The notes: generated by a model from the letters alone, not told the origin. A stretch of DNA of 64,000 nucleotides from a virus (IMGVR_UViG_3300032323_000716:51831-115830), one strand, 5' to 3'; numbered from the stretch's first letter, positions 43,642 to 51,460 are shown. A program made the numbers and translations.

Positions 43642-44505
43642 TCAGCGGTCTAATTGGCCTGTTTTGACACCGACTCGTTTGGCCCAGGGTATAATTGGAC
43701 GGAATCGATCTTTGTTCGATCTGTTCTTTTCTAGAACAATCATTTCCAATTCTTTTTCACAGAATTCTTGATCGTCTAACATACCTTCTATTAAAAAGTT
43801 TCTATGAAAGCCCTGTGTGAGATCTAATTCTTGATCTGTAACTAGACTTTGGAAAACTTTTTTAGATAGTATTTCGTGATTACGCAAGCAGAGATGATTG
43901 TACCTAGCATCTACTCCATGCCAGTATCGATTGCTTACTTCGCCTTCAGGATCTTGAAATTCGTGATATTGTACATCACTCATCAGACTGCCCTTGGCTA
44001 TTTTCAATTCTTCAAACTCCATGCCTTGATCTAGATCTTGATCAAAGCATTTAATGATCAACGGTTTTTTTAATTTTCTACGCTGTACTTGATAGGCCAC
44101 ATAGGCCAATCTATTATTAACATTCATAAGATCTATCATGGGACGCTGAATGTAACGTATGTATAGTTCAATGGCTTTGGCTTCTTCTTTGGTAACCCAA
44201 CGGTCTAGATCTATGACGTTGGCATTGGACATTTCAGGTAGTCGATCTAGAAACCACACACGACTAGGATGTGTAAGACAAATGATCAAATGATCATCAG
44301 CAGTCATTTCATAATTCAACCATATCTGCAGATGCGTCCATAACCAATCTTGACTACTGCCTATGAGACTGTTGTTGATCAACTGTGATTCATGTCCGAG
44401 ATGGTTTTTTAATTTTTCATTGACCAATCTAGGCCAAGTCATAGTGTTGTCACCTTTGGGTGGACTTGATGCGAAACTGTCGCCTATAACGAATAATCTA
44501 CTCAT
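43642..44505 (-). CDS. SGNH/GDSL-like protein, paralogue 1
   Basis: 287 aa. Starts MSRLFVIGDSFA, with the GDS block of SGNH hydrolases; NNSLIGSSQDW could supply block II, and DARYNHLCLRNHEI a D-x-x-H-like block near residue 205. Such enzymes deacetylate or de-esterify glycans or lipids. The block spacing is unusual, so activity is uncertain. Adjacent paralogue shares the whole architecture. Confidence 0.68.
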   Translation of the reverse strand: MSRLFVIGDSFASSPPKGDNTMTWPRLVNEKLKNHLGHESQLINNSLIGSSQDWLWTHLQIWLNYEMTADDHLIICLTHPSRVWFLDRLPEMSNANVIDLDRWVTKEEAKAIELYIRYIQRPMIDLMNVNNRLAYVAYQVQRRKLKKPLIIKCFDQDLDQGMEFEELKIAKGSLMSDVQYHEFQDPEGEVSNRYWHGVDARYNHLCLRNHEILSKKVFQSLVTDQELDLTQGFHRNFLIEGMLDDQEFCEKELEMIVLEKNRSNKDRFRPIIPWAKRVGVKTGQLDR

Positions 44506-44506
44506 G

Positions 44507-45391
44507 TTATTTTAACTTTAACCAAGGATATTTTTTCTTTTTTTCTTGCTGTCTAGTAAATTCTAGTTTGTGCCAATCCAGTTCTCTACGACAGAAATCT
44601 TCGTCTTCTAAAACTCCGTCTTTTAGCAGACCCTGCACAAAGCCACTGTTTAGATCAACAGTGGTCTGCTTCATAAACGAATCAATGATCTTATCGGCCA
44701 CGATGCTGTGATTGCTAAGGCAGAGATGATTGTATCTACAGTCTACCCCTTTGAAAAATGTAGTGCTGTCTTCCTCACCTACCAAGTATTCCAGAGCCTG
44801 TACTGAGAACAGATTACCTTGAGCCCAATTTAATTCTTCTATGGATTCTACTTCAGTGATATCCGAAGCAAAACAATTTATCATCAAAGGTCTACGTAGA
44901 CCACGCTTTAGCACTTCATAGGCCAGGCTCTTCATACGGTTAGTCTGATGCAGTGTATCCAATTCAGGACGTTGTATGTGCTGCATGAACATCTGTATGG
45001 CCAGTGTTTGATCTTTGGTTAGATACTGCTCTAGATTGATTATGTAATGATTACTGAGATTTGGATGCTCGTCTATGTACCAAAAACGATTTGGATGCGT
45101 GACTGCTACGATCATATAATCTTCAGGTTCTAAGAGATTCATGGCCTTGTTGATCTGTGTCCAGCAGAAATCCTGCGCGACTCCGTATTGGCTGTAATTG
45201 ACCACGGCCAATTCCTGATGCTGCCTGCTCAGGCCTGAGGCTACCAAATTTAACCAAGTCTGCGTTTTGGGTCTAGGATTGCCCTGCGTCCAAGTATCGC
45301 CGGGTGTGGCATAGAGTCCGAAAGTATCTGACCCTGTGTAGATCTGTGGAGGTACTGTAAAACTGTCTCCGAAAACATAAAGTGTAGGCAT
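44507..45391 (-). CDS. SGNH/GDSL-like protein, paralogue 2
   Basis: 294 aa from the ATG at 45391; an ATG at 45415 adds eight residues and cannot be excluded. YVFGDSFTVPP, VNYSQYGVAQDFCW, VTHPNRFWYIDE, and DCRYNHLCLSNHSI line up one by one with paralogue 1. Gap of one base to paralogue 1. The pair arose by tandem duplication. Confidence 0.68.
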   Translation of the reverse strand: MPTLYVFGDSFTVPPQIYTGSDTFGLYATPGDTWTQGNPRPKTQTWLNLVASGLSRQHQELAVVNYSQYGVAQDFCWTQINKAMNLLEPEDYMIVAVTHPNRFWYIDEHPNLSNHYIINLEQYLTKDQTLAIQMFMQHIQRPELDTLHQTNRMKSLAYEVLKRGLRRPLMINCFASDITEVESIEELNWAQGNLFSVQALEYLVGEEDSTTFFKGVDCRYNHLCLSNHSIVADKIIDSFMKQTTVDLNSGFVQGLLKDGVLEDEDFCRRELDWHKLEFTRQQEKKKKYPWLKLK

Positions 45392-45430
45392 ATGTTTAAT
45401 TATCTGTTTCGCCATTTCCTGGGGTTTTTC

Positions 45431-45460
45431 TTGACAGAAGTTAAATACACATATTATAAT
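45431..45460 (+). promoter_or_regulatory. Sigma70-type promoter with embedded late-like box
   Basis: TTGACA, 18-bp spacer, TATAAT. TTAAATAC lies within the spacer. The -10 box ends eight bases before the ATG. Confidence 0.75.
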
Positions 45461-45468
45461 AACGAATC

Positions 45469-45903
45469 ATGCTAGAAAAAATCACCGAACTCACTGAAGA
45501 ACTATTGCGACTACTCAAGGACGATCCAGTGCGTCCTGAAATCCCTGCGGATTTTCGTGTAGACGAACACGGATCAGTTTTTGTACTAAAGAACGATCAA
45601 GGCGAAACAGTGGCAGTGACCTGTGTGAAATTTCTAGCAGGCATACCAGAAACTGTGGAAGATCTGCACACTTTGGCCAGAGATTCTACCACTGCGGTAT
45701 TTTATACCATATGGTCATATGCTGCTGGTGCAGGCCGTGAATTGATTGAACAGGCACAGCAGGACATCAAAGTCCGTATGCCCGCAGTGAATACTTTTGT
45801 TACACTAAGTCCTAAAACTGAAATGGCTCGTAGATTTCACCTGAAAAACGGTGCAGAAGTCTATAGAGAAAATCCAGATACAGTCAACTATCTATATCAC
45901 TGA
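45469..45903 (+). CDS. Possible GNAT-like acyltransferase
   Basis: 144 aa. Alpha/beta protein with GNAT-like endings: VRMPAVNTFVTLSPKTEMARRFHLKNGAEVYR resembles the last strand-helix part of acetyltransferases. An acetyl-CoA loop (RxxGxG/A) is not clear; AAGAGRELIEQAQQ is the nearest. Predicted transcription start is at the ATG. Seven-base 3' overlap with the convergent gene. Confidence 0.45.
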   Translation: MLEKITELTEELLRLLKDDPVRPEIPADFRVDEHGSVFVLKNDQGETVAVTCVKFLAGIPETVEDLHTLARDSTTAVFYTIWSYAAGAGRELIEQAQQDIKVRMPAVNTFVTLSPKTEMARRFHLKNGAEVYRENPDTVNYLYH

Positions 45904-46103
45904 TAGCCGGGTTTAGAACCCACTTCATATCTAGTGATTTCTGCTACCCATGTGTCTCTGCTGCGATCAGCCTGAGTTTGAGCAAAGCGTTGCGCTTCTT
46001 GATTGGCAGTTTCCTGATCAGTGATCACATAGCCGTCTAGAAACTGCTTTTGTAGGCGTATGTTGGTGCGTGTGTTACGTGCCATGATTTTCCATGCTTG
46101 CAT
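45897..46103 (-). CDS. Small protein, unknown function
   Basis: 68 aa, a charged helix with many Gln and Arg (NTRTNIRLQKQFLDGYVI, ANQEAQRFAQTQADRSRD). GGGAG lies 7 bases before the ATG. Function unknown. Confidence 0.55.
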   Translation of the reverse strand: MQAWKIMARNTRTNIRLQKQFLDGYVITDQETANQEAQRFAQTQADRSRDTWVAEITRYEVGSKPGYQ

Positions 46104-46202
46104 GATATCACTCCCTGTTTGTAATATTTAGCCCTTGGGTGGACAATTTTTTGGCGAAGCCCAGCGCAAAAATTTTAGCGCGAAGCGTTTAGCGCAGATT
46201 TT
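46104..46202. other. Intergenic region with GC-AT-GC hairpin
   Basis: Contains GCGC-AAAAATTTT-A-GCGC and two related GCGAAGC/AGCGCGAAGCG pieces, then a T run (46194-46205 side). It may act as a bidirectional terminator between two - strand genes. A GCGAAGCCCG-type piece recurs near 63861. Confidence 0.45.
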
Positions 46203-46772
46203 TTAAGGAGCCTTAGGCATACCCCGAACCGTGTAGTTAAAGTTTAGAACTATACGAGTTTCATGCTGATCCGGAGTAGTACTGCTGTGCATATGTTCTC
46301 CGGGAAAGTCTATCCACGAATTAGCAGTAGGTGTTTGTCGCAGCCATTCTGTGTAGCGTCTACTAGGCGCAGTTTCTTCAAAGATCACTGTATCACCACT
46401 AGAAGTCATGGGATACCATATGCCCGCACGATGCGGGTACTGTTGGTCTTTGTGGGGGGTATGCTGTATCTGTCTAGGAGTACGTGTGCTGAGTCCCAGT
46501 CTAATACGTAGAATTTCCTGTAGTTCTTGTCCTGTGCGATCACAGGCAGCAATCAGTATCTGTATAGCATTTTCTGCCAAAGGACTAGCAGGTTCGTCAT
46601 TTTTGTAGACAAGATGGCTGAACGATCCTGCATATTCAGGTAACTGTGCAAGATCGTTAGGGTTAGCAGTATAGGGTAGATAGAACCAGGGTATTTCTTT
46701 GCTGGTAAATTTATGCGACTGATATTCAAACAGTTGCGGCGATAGTAGATCCGTGACTTGATGTATCATCAC
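46203..46772 (-). CDS. 2-oxoglutarate/Fe(II) oxygenase-like protein
   Basis: 189 aa. Double-stranded beta-helix dioxygenase: TPHKDQQYPHRAGIWYPM gives the HxD pair (H107, D109), GEHMHSSTTP the distal His (160 or 162), and ETRIVLNFNY the 2OG-binding Arg 173. Such enzymes are frequent in T4-like aquatic phages and hydroxylate proteins or bases. Substrate unknown. Confidence 0.78.
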   Translation of the reverse strand: MMIHQVTDLLSPQLFEYQSHKFTSKEIPWFYLPYTANPNDLAQLPEYAGSFSHLVYKNDEPASPLAENAIQILIAACDRTGQELQEILRIRLGLSTRTPRQIQHTPHKDQQYPHRAGIWYPMTSSGDTVIFEETAPSRRYTEWLRQTPTANSWIDFPGEHMHSSTTPDQHETRIVLNFNYTVRGMPKAP

Positions 46773-46779
46773 GTACTTA

Positions 46780-47211
46780 TTATATGTTTAACAGTTGTAA
46801 TCTACGATCTGGATGCAGCATGGAACAAAGGAACTTCTGTATGTGATAGAACCAATTGCCCAACTGTGTAAAACGGCTGTCATGACTGAAGTCAGCCAAG
46901 GTGTAATATGTTGAAATACCCAGTGTAGCATAGTAGTCCATGGGTATGCCACGACGCTGTCCATAATCGGGTTGTAGACTGCAGAATATCAGTGTTGAGT
47001 CTGCAAACTCTCTAAATGGCCCGGGTCTATATGCAGAATACAGTCTAAGATATGATTCTGCAAATGAAGGAGTGGGTATAAAATCGGGCCTATCAAAACG
47101 CTCTACTAGTATGTCAGTAAGATACTCCAACAGCAATTCAGGCGCAGCAAAACCCACTTGCGCACTGTGATCTAGGACCAAGGTCCTAAACTGCTCACGG
47201 ACCGCCATCAT
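46780..47211 (-). CDS. Conserved protein, unknown function
   Basis: 143 aa. Helical, with LLLEYLTDILVERFDRPDF and a Tyr-rich block PMDYYATLGISTYYTLADF. Eight bases upstream of the oxygenase gene, so likely cotranscribed. No family recognised. Confidence 0.58.
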   Translation of the reverse strand: MMAVREQFRTLVLDHSAQVGFAAPELLLEYLTDILVERFDRPDFIPTPSFAESYLRLYSAYRPGPFREFADSTLIFCSLQPDYGQRRGIPMDYYATLGISTYYTLADFSHDSRFTQLGNWFYHIQKFLCSMLHPDRRLQLLNI

Positions 47212-47222
47212 GTTAGTACAGT

Positions 47223-47435
47223 TTAAACTGGTCTTAGTCCGTGTACTGCAGGATTGTATTCAGCAGGGTTTGATGCAGATGCTAATACTTCTGGTACGTC
47301 TGGTGTGATACCTTCATCAGGCACAAATGGATGTGCTTTAGGTGCTTCTACAGTGTTATCACTGTTTTGACGCTCAGCATTTAGTTTAGCAGTATCTTCG
47401 CCGTTCTTGATAAATTCTTTAGTGGTTTTAGCCAT
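47223..47435 (-). CDS. Small hydrophilic protein
   Basis: 70 aa from the ATG at 47435, preceded by AAGGAGC. A Lys-rich helix (MAKTTKEFIKNGEDTAKLNAE) and a Pro-rich tail ending PAVHGLRPV. The longer frame from 47504 overlaps the upstream gene and lacks a ribosome site. Confidence 0.58.
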   Translation of the reverse strand: MAKTTKEFIKNGEDTAKLNAERQNSDNTVEAPKAHPFVPDEGITPDVPEVLASASNPAEYNPAVHGLRPV

Positions 47436-47439
47436 TTGA

Positions 47440-47709
47440 TTATTGCTCCTTGTATTGATATTTATCAGTACGGCCCCAGGAAATCCTTGCCCATATACGA
47501 TCATACAAGTAGAATGAAGTCATCCATATGGCATTTATAACCAGTGTGGGAACCAGTGCAGATTCAAGGCTTTGTCCAGCGACTAAGAGCATGATATAGG
47601 TAGTGATCAAAACCCATATACGATATATGACTGTTTTAACTAGGCTGCGTGTGCGAGTTTCGTAGATCACAGTAGAATTAACTCTAAGAGTATGATAATA
47701 TCTACCCAA
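47440..47709 (-). CDS. DUF2061-type membrane protein
   Basis: 89 aa. Matches the DUF2061 pattern: ETRTRSLVKTVIYRIWVLITTY, a second membrane segment LVPTLVINAIWMTSFYLYDR, and IWARISWGR at the end. Two membrane helices. Function of the family is unknown. Confidence 0.78.
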   Translation of the reverse strand: MGRYYHTLRVNSTVIYETRTRSLVKTVIYRIWVLITTYIMLLVAGQSLESALVPTLVINAIWMTSFYLYDRIWARISWGRTDKYQYKEQ

Positions 47710-47737
47710 TCTAACGGTGGCTGTGTAATGGGTACAA

Positions 47738-47914
47738 TCATCGTAGATACTCTATATAGTAGCAGACAGCGGCCAGCACAACAATCACAAAAACCCACGC
47801 CCATGCGTCCCAGTGATTGACTTCACCGTGCTTACAGTAGTAGATATCCTGATCTGGATCATAATGATAGACACGGCCGTTGCGTGTGACTGTTTCGTTA
47901 TAGAGATCGTTCAT
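47738..47914 (-). CDS. Small membrane protein
   Basis: 58 aa from the ATG at 47914; a longer frame reaches 47965. Soluble Tyr/Asp-rich front and one C-terminal membrane helix (WAWVFVIVVLAAVCYYIEYL). No clear ribosome site, so start is uncertain. Confidence 0.5.
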   Translation of the reverse strand: MNDLYNETVTRNGRVYHYDPDQDIYYCKHGEVNHWDAWAWVFVIVVLAAVCYYIEYLR

Positions 47915-47965
47915 ACATATATGTAGCCCAAATGGGTCCTGCAGGGTAAAAAATTGGCCGCGCAA

Positions 47966-48088
47966 AAAATTTGAGTAGTAACTTTATCTATTCAGGGTGG
48001 TGATTTTAGACCATTAGTCATAAGTTAGCACATACTAACATATACACACTATGCCGGCCACCCCACCATGCCCCACCACCGACCACCA
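47966..48088. other. Intergenic gap with CCACC repeats
   Basis: 123 bases without an ORF I can support. Contains several CCACC/CCACCA blocks (48058-48092) on the + strand and a GGTGGTGATTTTAGACC piece near 47997. No promoter of the common type is seen. Confidence 0.5.
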
Positions 48089-48289
48089 TCAACACCTCGG
48101 AGTCTGGTAGGGTCCACACTGTCTCAGATGGCCACAGCATCTGCGCTCTGCTGCGTTGTCCCAGTTAGGCAGTTGCTCGAAGAGACTCTGCCCCGGCTTA
48201 GGATCCCACGCAGCATCTCTAGGATCGCGTGTTGCGCAGCCTGCTAACAGTAGACTAACTGCAGATGCGGCTAATACAGTCTTTAACAT
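48089..48289 (-). CDS. Small lipoprotein (possible exclusion factor or o-spanin)
   Basis: 66 aa. Signal peptide MLKTVLAASAVSLLLAGC with a lipobox whose Cys 18 would be lipidated. The mature part is 49 residues, Pro/Trp/Cys-containing (ATRDPRDAAWDPKPGQ). It would face the periplasm. Small phage lipoproteins act as o-spanins or in superinfection exclusion; no partner i-spanin is adjacent, which favours the latter. Overlaps the next gene by 35 bases. Confidence 0.75.
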   Translation of the reverse strand: MLKTVLAASAVSLLLAGCATRDPRDAAWDPKPGQSLFEQLPNWDNAAERRCCGHLRQCGPYQTPRC

Positions 48290-48479
48290 CTTCAGTGATC
48301 TCTGTGTGTTGATCCATTACTGCTGCGATCATTAGTTGATGTATGACCACAGCATCCTTCTTATAGTCTGCGGGCATACTGTTAATAAGAGTCTGCACAT
48401 GTTCTTGACTCTCACAGTTCCAAAGCAGATCAGCAATCTGATACTGTTGATGAGTTAGGCCTTCTAGAGTAATAGTCAT
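48255..48479 (-). CDS. Small conserved protein, unknown function
   Basis: 74 aa. Starts MTITLEGLTHQQYQIADLLWNCES, a motif I recall in small phage early proteins. Helical. One-base overlap with the gene upstream. Confidence 0.6.
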   Translation of the reverse strand: MTITLEGLTHQQYQIADLLWNCESQEHVQTLINSMPADYKKDAVVIHQLMIAAVMDQHTEITEDVKDCISRICS

Positions 48480-48700
48480 TAACTGTCCTTGATCTTCTTG
48501 AGTATGTTCTCACGTTCTAAACGATCTACTTCTGTTTGATATACGAAACGAATACCATATGCAAAGAACACCACAGCCCATGCTAGGCCTACCCATTCTA
48601 TGCCCAAGTAGTGAACAGCCACTGAGTTAGCAGCACCCAGCAGCAGTGCTGAGGTTGCAAATAAGACTGTGCGTTTTAGTGCTATTTGTTTTAGATTCAT
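48479..48700 (-). CDS. Small two-helix membrane protein
   Basis: 73 aa. Two membrane segments (TVLFATSALLLGAANSVAV; WVGLAWAVVFFAYGIRFVY) and a charged tail DRLERENILKKIKDS. Cotranscribed with neighbours on both sides. Confidence 0.62.
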   Translation of the reverse strand: MNLKQIALKRTVLFATSALLLGAANSVAVHYLGIEWVGLAWAVVFFAYGIRFVYQTEVDRLERENILKKIKDS

Positions 48701-48701
48701 A

Positions 48702-48890
48702 TCAACTGTCCTTAACTAACTCTACACCAATATACATCAACATAAGGCTAGTCACTGTGACGCCAATTGAAGCAATCAGTTCTGAGGTATTCATGCTGGC
48801 TTCTACGCCGCCAACACCAAATCCTGCGCCCACAATGCCCGCAATCACTGCGATCATTCCCACTTTAACTTTGATTAATTCCTGCATCAT
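48702..48890 (-). CDS. Small membrane protein
   Basis: 62 aa from the ATG at 48890, preceded by GAGAGCGA. Two membrane segments (VGMIAVIAGIVGAGFGVGG; IGVTVTSLMLMYIGVEL). Leads a four-gene early operon with the promoter at 48920-48948. Confidence 0.62.
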   Translation of the reverse strand: MMQELIKVKVGMIAVIAGIVGAGFGVGGVEASMNTSELIASIGVTVTSLMLMYIGVELVKDS

Positions 48891-48919
48891 TCGCTCTCTT
48901 TCTTTGTGTGTATGTGTCA

Positions 48920-48948
48920 ATTATACTGTCAATTCGTTGAGTTGTCAA
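48920..48948 (-). promoter_or_regulatory. Early sigma70 promoter
   Basis: TTGACA, 17-bp spacer, TATAAT on the - strand. Confidence 0.9.
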
Positions 48949-48953
48949 CCAAA

Positions 48954-49274
48954 TTAACGAGGAATACGCACAACAATGCCCTGTGCTGTAGCCACAACTT
49001 CATAGCCCTTGTCTTCTAGAATGCTAACTGCCTGTTTAGAGATCGTTTTATCACGAGCAATTTGGCCTGCAATCTTTACAGCAATAAACTTCTTGCGATA
49101 GTTAATGTATGAGTTAGCATAAGCGTAGGCAGTGTCCAGAATGTCCAGGGCTCGTTGTGCTAGGCACTGCTGCTCCCTAGTGTATGTGCAGGCCATCTCT
49201 CTGTTGCGATAGTGTGCGTTGACTGCTGCTTTGTATGCGTTGTCTTCTGCTGATCGTGTGTTAAGTTGTTTCAT
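48954..49274 (-). CDS. Small protein, unknown function
   Basis: 106 aa. Helical, Ala/Tyr-rich (AQRALDILDTAYAYANSYINYRK) and a short C-terminal alpha/beta part (AVSILEDKGYEVVATAQGIVV). AGGAGCG lies before the ATG. Confidence 0.62.
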   Translation of the reverse strand: MKQLNTRSAEDNAYKAAVNAHYRNREMACTYTREQQCLAQRALDILDTAYAYANSYINYRKKFIAVKIAGQIARDKTISKQAVSILEDKGYEVVATAQGIVVRIPR

Positions 49275-49303
49275 GTTGCGCTCCTGTTTGTGTATATGTG
49301 TTT

Positions 49304-49332
49304 ATTATAAGGCCGCGAGCCCAAATGGTCAA
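49304..49332 (-). promoter_or_regulatory. Early sigma70 promoter
   Basis: TTGACC, 17-bp spacer, TATAAT on the - strand. Confidence 0.87.
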
Positions 49333-49565
49333 CCAAAATAGCGGAATAACCCGCCACAGCATACGGCGATTGCCACTGCGTTGATCAGCATCTGCGGACG
49401 GTTGTTAACACGCACAGTCCAGACGAAGAAGCAAACACCACCTAGCAATCCGAACACAATGTTCCAAGGATGCAGTTCGGGGAAGTAGCTCATGATCACG
49501 TACATGGCCAAGATGTTGGCTGTACCTAACCACTGGATTGTTTCGTCTATGTGTTTGTATGTCAT
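49329..49565 (-). CDS. Small membrane protein with three helices
   Basis: 78 aa. Three hydrophobic segments (ILAMYVIMSYF; IVFGLLGGVCFFVWTV; LINAVAIAVCCGGLF). The 3' end runs into the promoter of the next gene. Function unknown. Confidence 0.6.
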   Translation of the reverse strand: MTYKHIDETIQWLGTANILAMYVIMSYFPELHPWNIVFGLLGGVCFFVWTVRVNNRPQMLINAVAIAVCCGGLFRYFG

Positions 49566-49571
49566 GTAGTT

Positions 49572-49600
49572 ATTATACGGTCATTTAGCCAAAATGTCAA
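49572..49600 (-). promoter_or_regulatory. Early sigma70 promoter
   Basis: TTGACA, 17-bp spacer, TATAAT on the - strand. Confidence 0.9.
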
Positions 49601-49827
49601 CCATTTTTCGTGTTGCAGAATTGCCACATCTTTAACTCTGCGCCACGCAGTCCCAGCAGGACTCCCTCGAAGTCCCTGTAGGAGCAGCAGCCTACGATGT
49701 TTGGATATACTCTGTATCCATAGACCTCAACACTCTTTAGAGAGCGTGTGACCGCAGCCTTGGCGGGTCCTGGTTTGGTATAGTACTTGACCAGATTGCC
49801 GTCGTCATCGTAGGTAACCCAGCCCAT
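49597..49827 (-). CDS. Small protein, unknown function
   Basis: 76 aa. Beta-rich (GWVTYDDDGNLVKYYTKPGPA; VEVYGYRVYPNIVGCCSY). One-base overlap with the upstream gene. Both contain a YGY(R/Q)V segment, so they may be distant paralogues. Confidence 0.6.
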   Translation of the reverse strand: MGWVTYDDDGNLVKYYTKPGPAKAAVTRSLKSVEVYGYRVYPNIVGCCSYRDFEGVLLGLRGAELKMWQFCNTKNG

Positions 49828-50063
49828 TAGTCTATGACCTTTACCACTTGATAGCCATAGATCTTCAACTTGCGGATTGCAGCCTGAATCTCTTGATGTG
49901 TGTCGTTGAGGTCATCTAAGCAGTTTTTAACTTCTTTCAAGTTGTCTGCTGTGCAGGTCTGACCTGAGTAGATATGACGGCACTCGTAGTAGCGGTCATC
50001 ATCATCTTGAATCAGTTGGTATGTGCCAAATGTCTTATAGACCGCGATTTCGCCTGCTTTCAT
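49827..50063 (-). CDS. Small protein, unknown function
   Basis: 78 aa. IAVYKTFGTYQLIQDDDDRYYEC and a helix ending LKIYGYQVVKVID. First gene of a two-gene early unit. Confidence 0.6.
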   Translation of the reverse strand: MKAGEIAVYKTFGTYQLIQDDDDRYYECRHIYSGQTCTADNLKEVKNCLDDLNDTHQEIQAAIRKLKIYGYQVVKVID

Positions 50064-50093
50064 AGTTCGCTCCTTTGTTGCTGGTGTAAATGT

Positions 50094-50122
50094 ATTATAC
50101 GGTCTTTTGGATAGCCCGTCAA
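50094..50122 (-). promoter_or_regulatory. Early sigma70 promoter
   Basis: TTGACG, 17-bp spacer, TATAAT on the - strand. Confidence 0.87.
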
Positions 50123-50134
50123 CCCTTAGGGTCT

Positions 50135-50524
50135 TTATACGTTGTTTTTCTGCAACAGTCTGCTGCCGTTATCTTCGGAGATGATTAGGCGAACATTTGT
50201 AAGGTTTTCTTTGAGTCTGTCAATCAGTTGATCACGATCAATTCCCTGACCTAGGAACTGATTGTTGTCCAATCTGTAGGCATAGAGCATGCCGTGGACT
50301 TCTTCGATCTTGATCTCCATGGGAGTCAACGTGGATTCCTCAGCAGCATTCTGTGGATTCTCAGTGGTTAGATCGATGTCGTTATCGCGGGCTAACTTGC
50401 GCAGTTGCTGTTCCGTGACGCCCAAATCACGTAGGATCTCTCTGAAACTCAGGGCCATCCATGCTCGGCTCACGGCGGAACCTAACCAACAACCTACTAT
50501 GAATGCTATAATTAGTTCTATCAT
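50135..50524 (-). CDS. Membrane-anchored protein under a late promoter
   Basis: 129 aa. One N-terminal membrane segment (IIAFIVGCWLGSAVSRAWMAL), then a helix-turn-like piece (LGVTEQQLRKLARDNDIDL) and a beta-type C-terminal part. Unlike its neighbours it has a late promoter, so it is made late. Confidence 0.62.
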   Translation of the reverse strand: MIELIIAFIVGCWLGSAVSRAWMALSFREILRDLGVTEQQLRKLARDNDIDLTTENPQNAAEESTLTPMEIKIEEVHGMLYAYRLDNNQFLGQGIDRDQLIDRLKENLTNVRLIISEDNGSRLLQKNNV

Positions 50525-50529
50525 ATGAA

Positions 50530-50537
50530 TATTTATA
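50530..50537 (-). promoter_or_regulatory. Late promoter
   Basis: TATAAATA on the - strand, five bases before the ATG at 50524; the only late box in this early stretch apart from the one at 54900. Confidence 0.75.
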
Positions 50538-50545
50538 GGTAGGGT

Positions 50546-50580
50546 TAAAAAAGAGGGTGTGGCTGTTATACCACACCCCC
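50546..50580 (-). terminator. Rho-independent terminator
   Basis: GGGTGTGG / CCACACCC stem followed by a TCTTTTTT tail on the - strand. It ends the gene at 50609-50920. Confidence 0.9.
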
Positions 50581-50608
50581 AATGTACCCAGAACCAGGAG
50601 CGAACTGT

Positions 50609-50920
50609 TTACTGGGTAACTGCTGCTGCTGCCTTCGCGACAGTGGCTTTTGTTGCCTGCGGCTTGGCCACAGGATTCTTCTTGGCTACGTAAGTGATCG
50701 CGTCTGCGACTGCCTTACGGCCTTTTGCGAAATCAGTCTCAGTCAAATGCTGCGCGATTTCGCCTTTGGTCATCTCGCGGGGAAGATCCGCCAACTCGAT
50801 GTCTGTGTGGCCGTTCTTGGCCAAGATCTTGATGCGCATCACATCATTGGCAAAACGAATCTTAGTCTTACCATCTAGTGTTGAAACACCTGCTACTGCA
50901 AACTTTTTATCTGTTGCCAT
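50609..50920 (-). CDS. Small conserved protein, basic Ala/Lys tail
   Basis: 103 aa. Starts MATDKKFAVAGVSTLDGKTKIRF, includes DLPREMTKGEIAQHL and ends in a low-complexity Ala/Lys/Val/Pro tail resembling histone-like tails. I recall similar proteins in T4-like aquatic phages without a function. DNA binding is inferred from the tail only. Confidence 0.65.
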   Translation of the reverse strand: MATDKKFAVAGVSTLDGKTKIRFANDVMRIKILAKNGHTDIELADLPREMTKGEIAQHLTETDFAKGRKAVADAITYVAKKNPVAKPQATKATVAKAAAAVTQ

Positions 50921-50966
50921 TTTGTTACCTCTTTATGTGTGTGTAAAATAAACTACTCGAGTTACT

Positions 50967-50996
50967 ATTATAACATCGAACTTACCAAAGCGTCAA
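50967..50996 (-). promoter_or_regulatory. Early sigma70 promoter
   Basis: TTGACG, 18-bp spacer, TATAAT on the - strand. Confidence 0.8.
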
Positions 50997-51000
50997 CCAT

Positions 51001-51183
51001 TCATTTACCCAAATTAGACACTTGAATGGTTACCGCTTCTTTCTCGTCTAAGGCCGCGATAAACTCATCGTCAAAGACCAGATCCTGCATGTTCATGTCG
51101 ATCATCTGTTCGACACGAGCCAAATCACTGTCGCCGTCGCTGGCGCAGATGATCTCAAATTGAAATTTAAAGATTCTGGGCAT
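51001..51183 (-). CDS. Small acidic protein
   Basis: 60 aa (MPRIFKFQFEIICASDGDSD). Overlaps the upstream gene by 17 bases; third gene of a - strand early unit. Function unknown. Confidence 0.55.
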   Translation of the reverse strand: MPRIFKFQFEIICASDGDSDLARVEQMIDMNMQDLVFDDEFIAALDEKEAVTIQVSNLGK

Positions 51184-51460
51184 CTTCCCAAAACTCCTTG
51201 CGTAATTGAAACATCACTAACGCTTCCTCTTTAAGGTATACAGCACTCTTTTCAGAGTCCCAAGCCCAAACAGGTTGCACTCCATCGAAGTTCTCAGGTC
51301 GAGCCAATGCTTGCTCTGCTGATGGGCCAAACTGTGTCCAAAGCCAGTTGCGGACTCGAATCCACTGTTTGATCCTGACCTGTGGACCACCGTAGAACTC
51401 AACCCTATGCGTAAAGAAGCCATAGCCGTTGTAGTTGCGGTTCAGTTTGACCACATGCAT
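51167..51460 (-). CDS. Small Trp-rich protein, unknown function
   Basis: 97 aa. THRVEFYGGPQVRIKQW, RVRNWLWTQFGPSAEQAL and PVWAWDSEKSAVYLKEEA. One-base overlap with the upstream gene. No family recognised. Confidence 0.6.
   Translation of the reverse strand: MHVVKLNRNYNGYGFFTHRVEFYGGPQVRIKQWIRVRNWLWTQFGPSAEQALARPENFDGVQPVWAWDSEKSAVYLKEEALVMFQLRKEFWEDAQNL

Noticed and set aside
47966-48092. CCACC repeats considered as a CRISPR or iteron array
   Set aside because: Units are short, with irregular spacing and no spacer-like segments.
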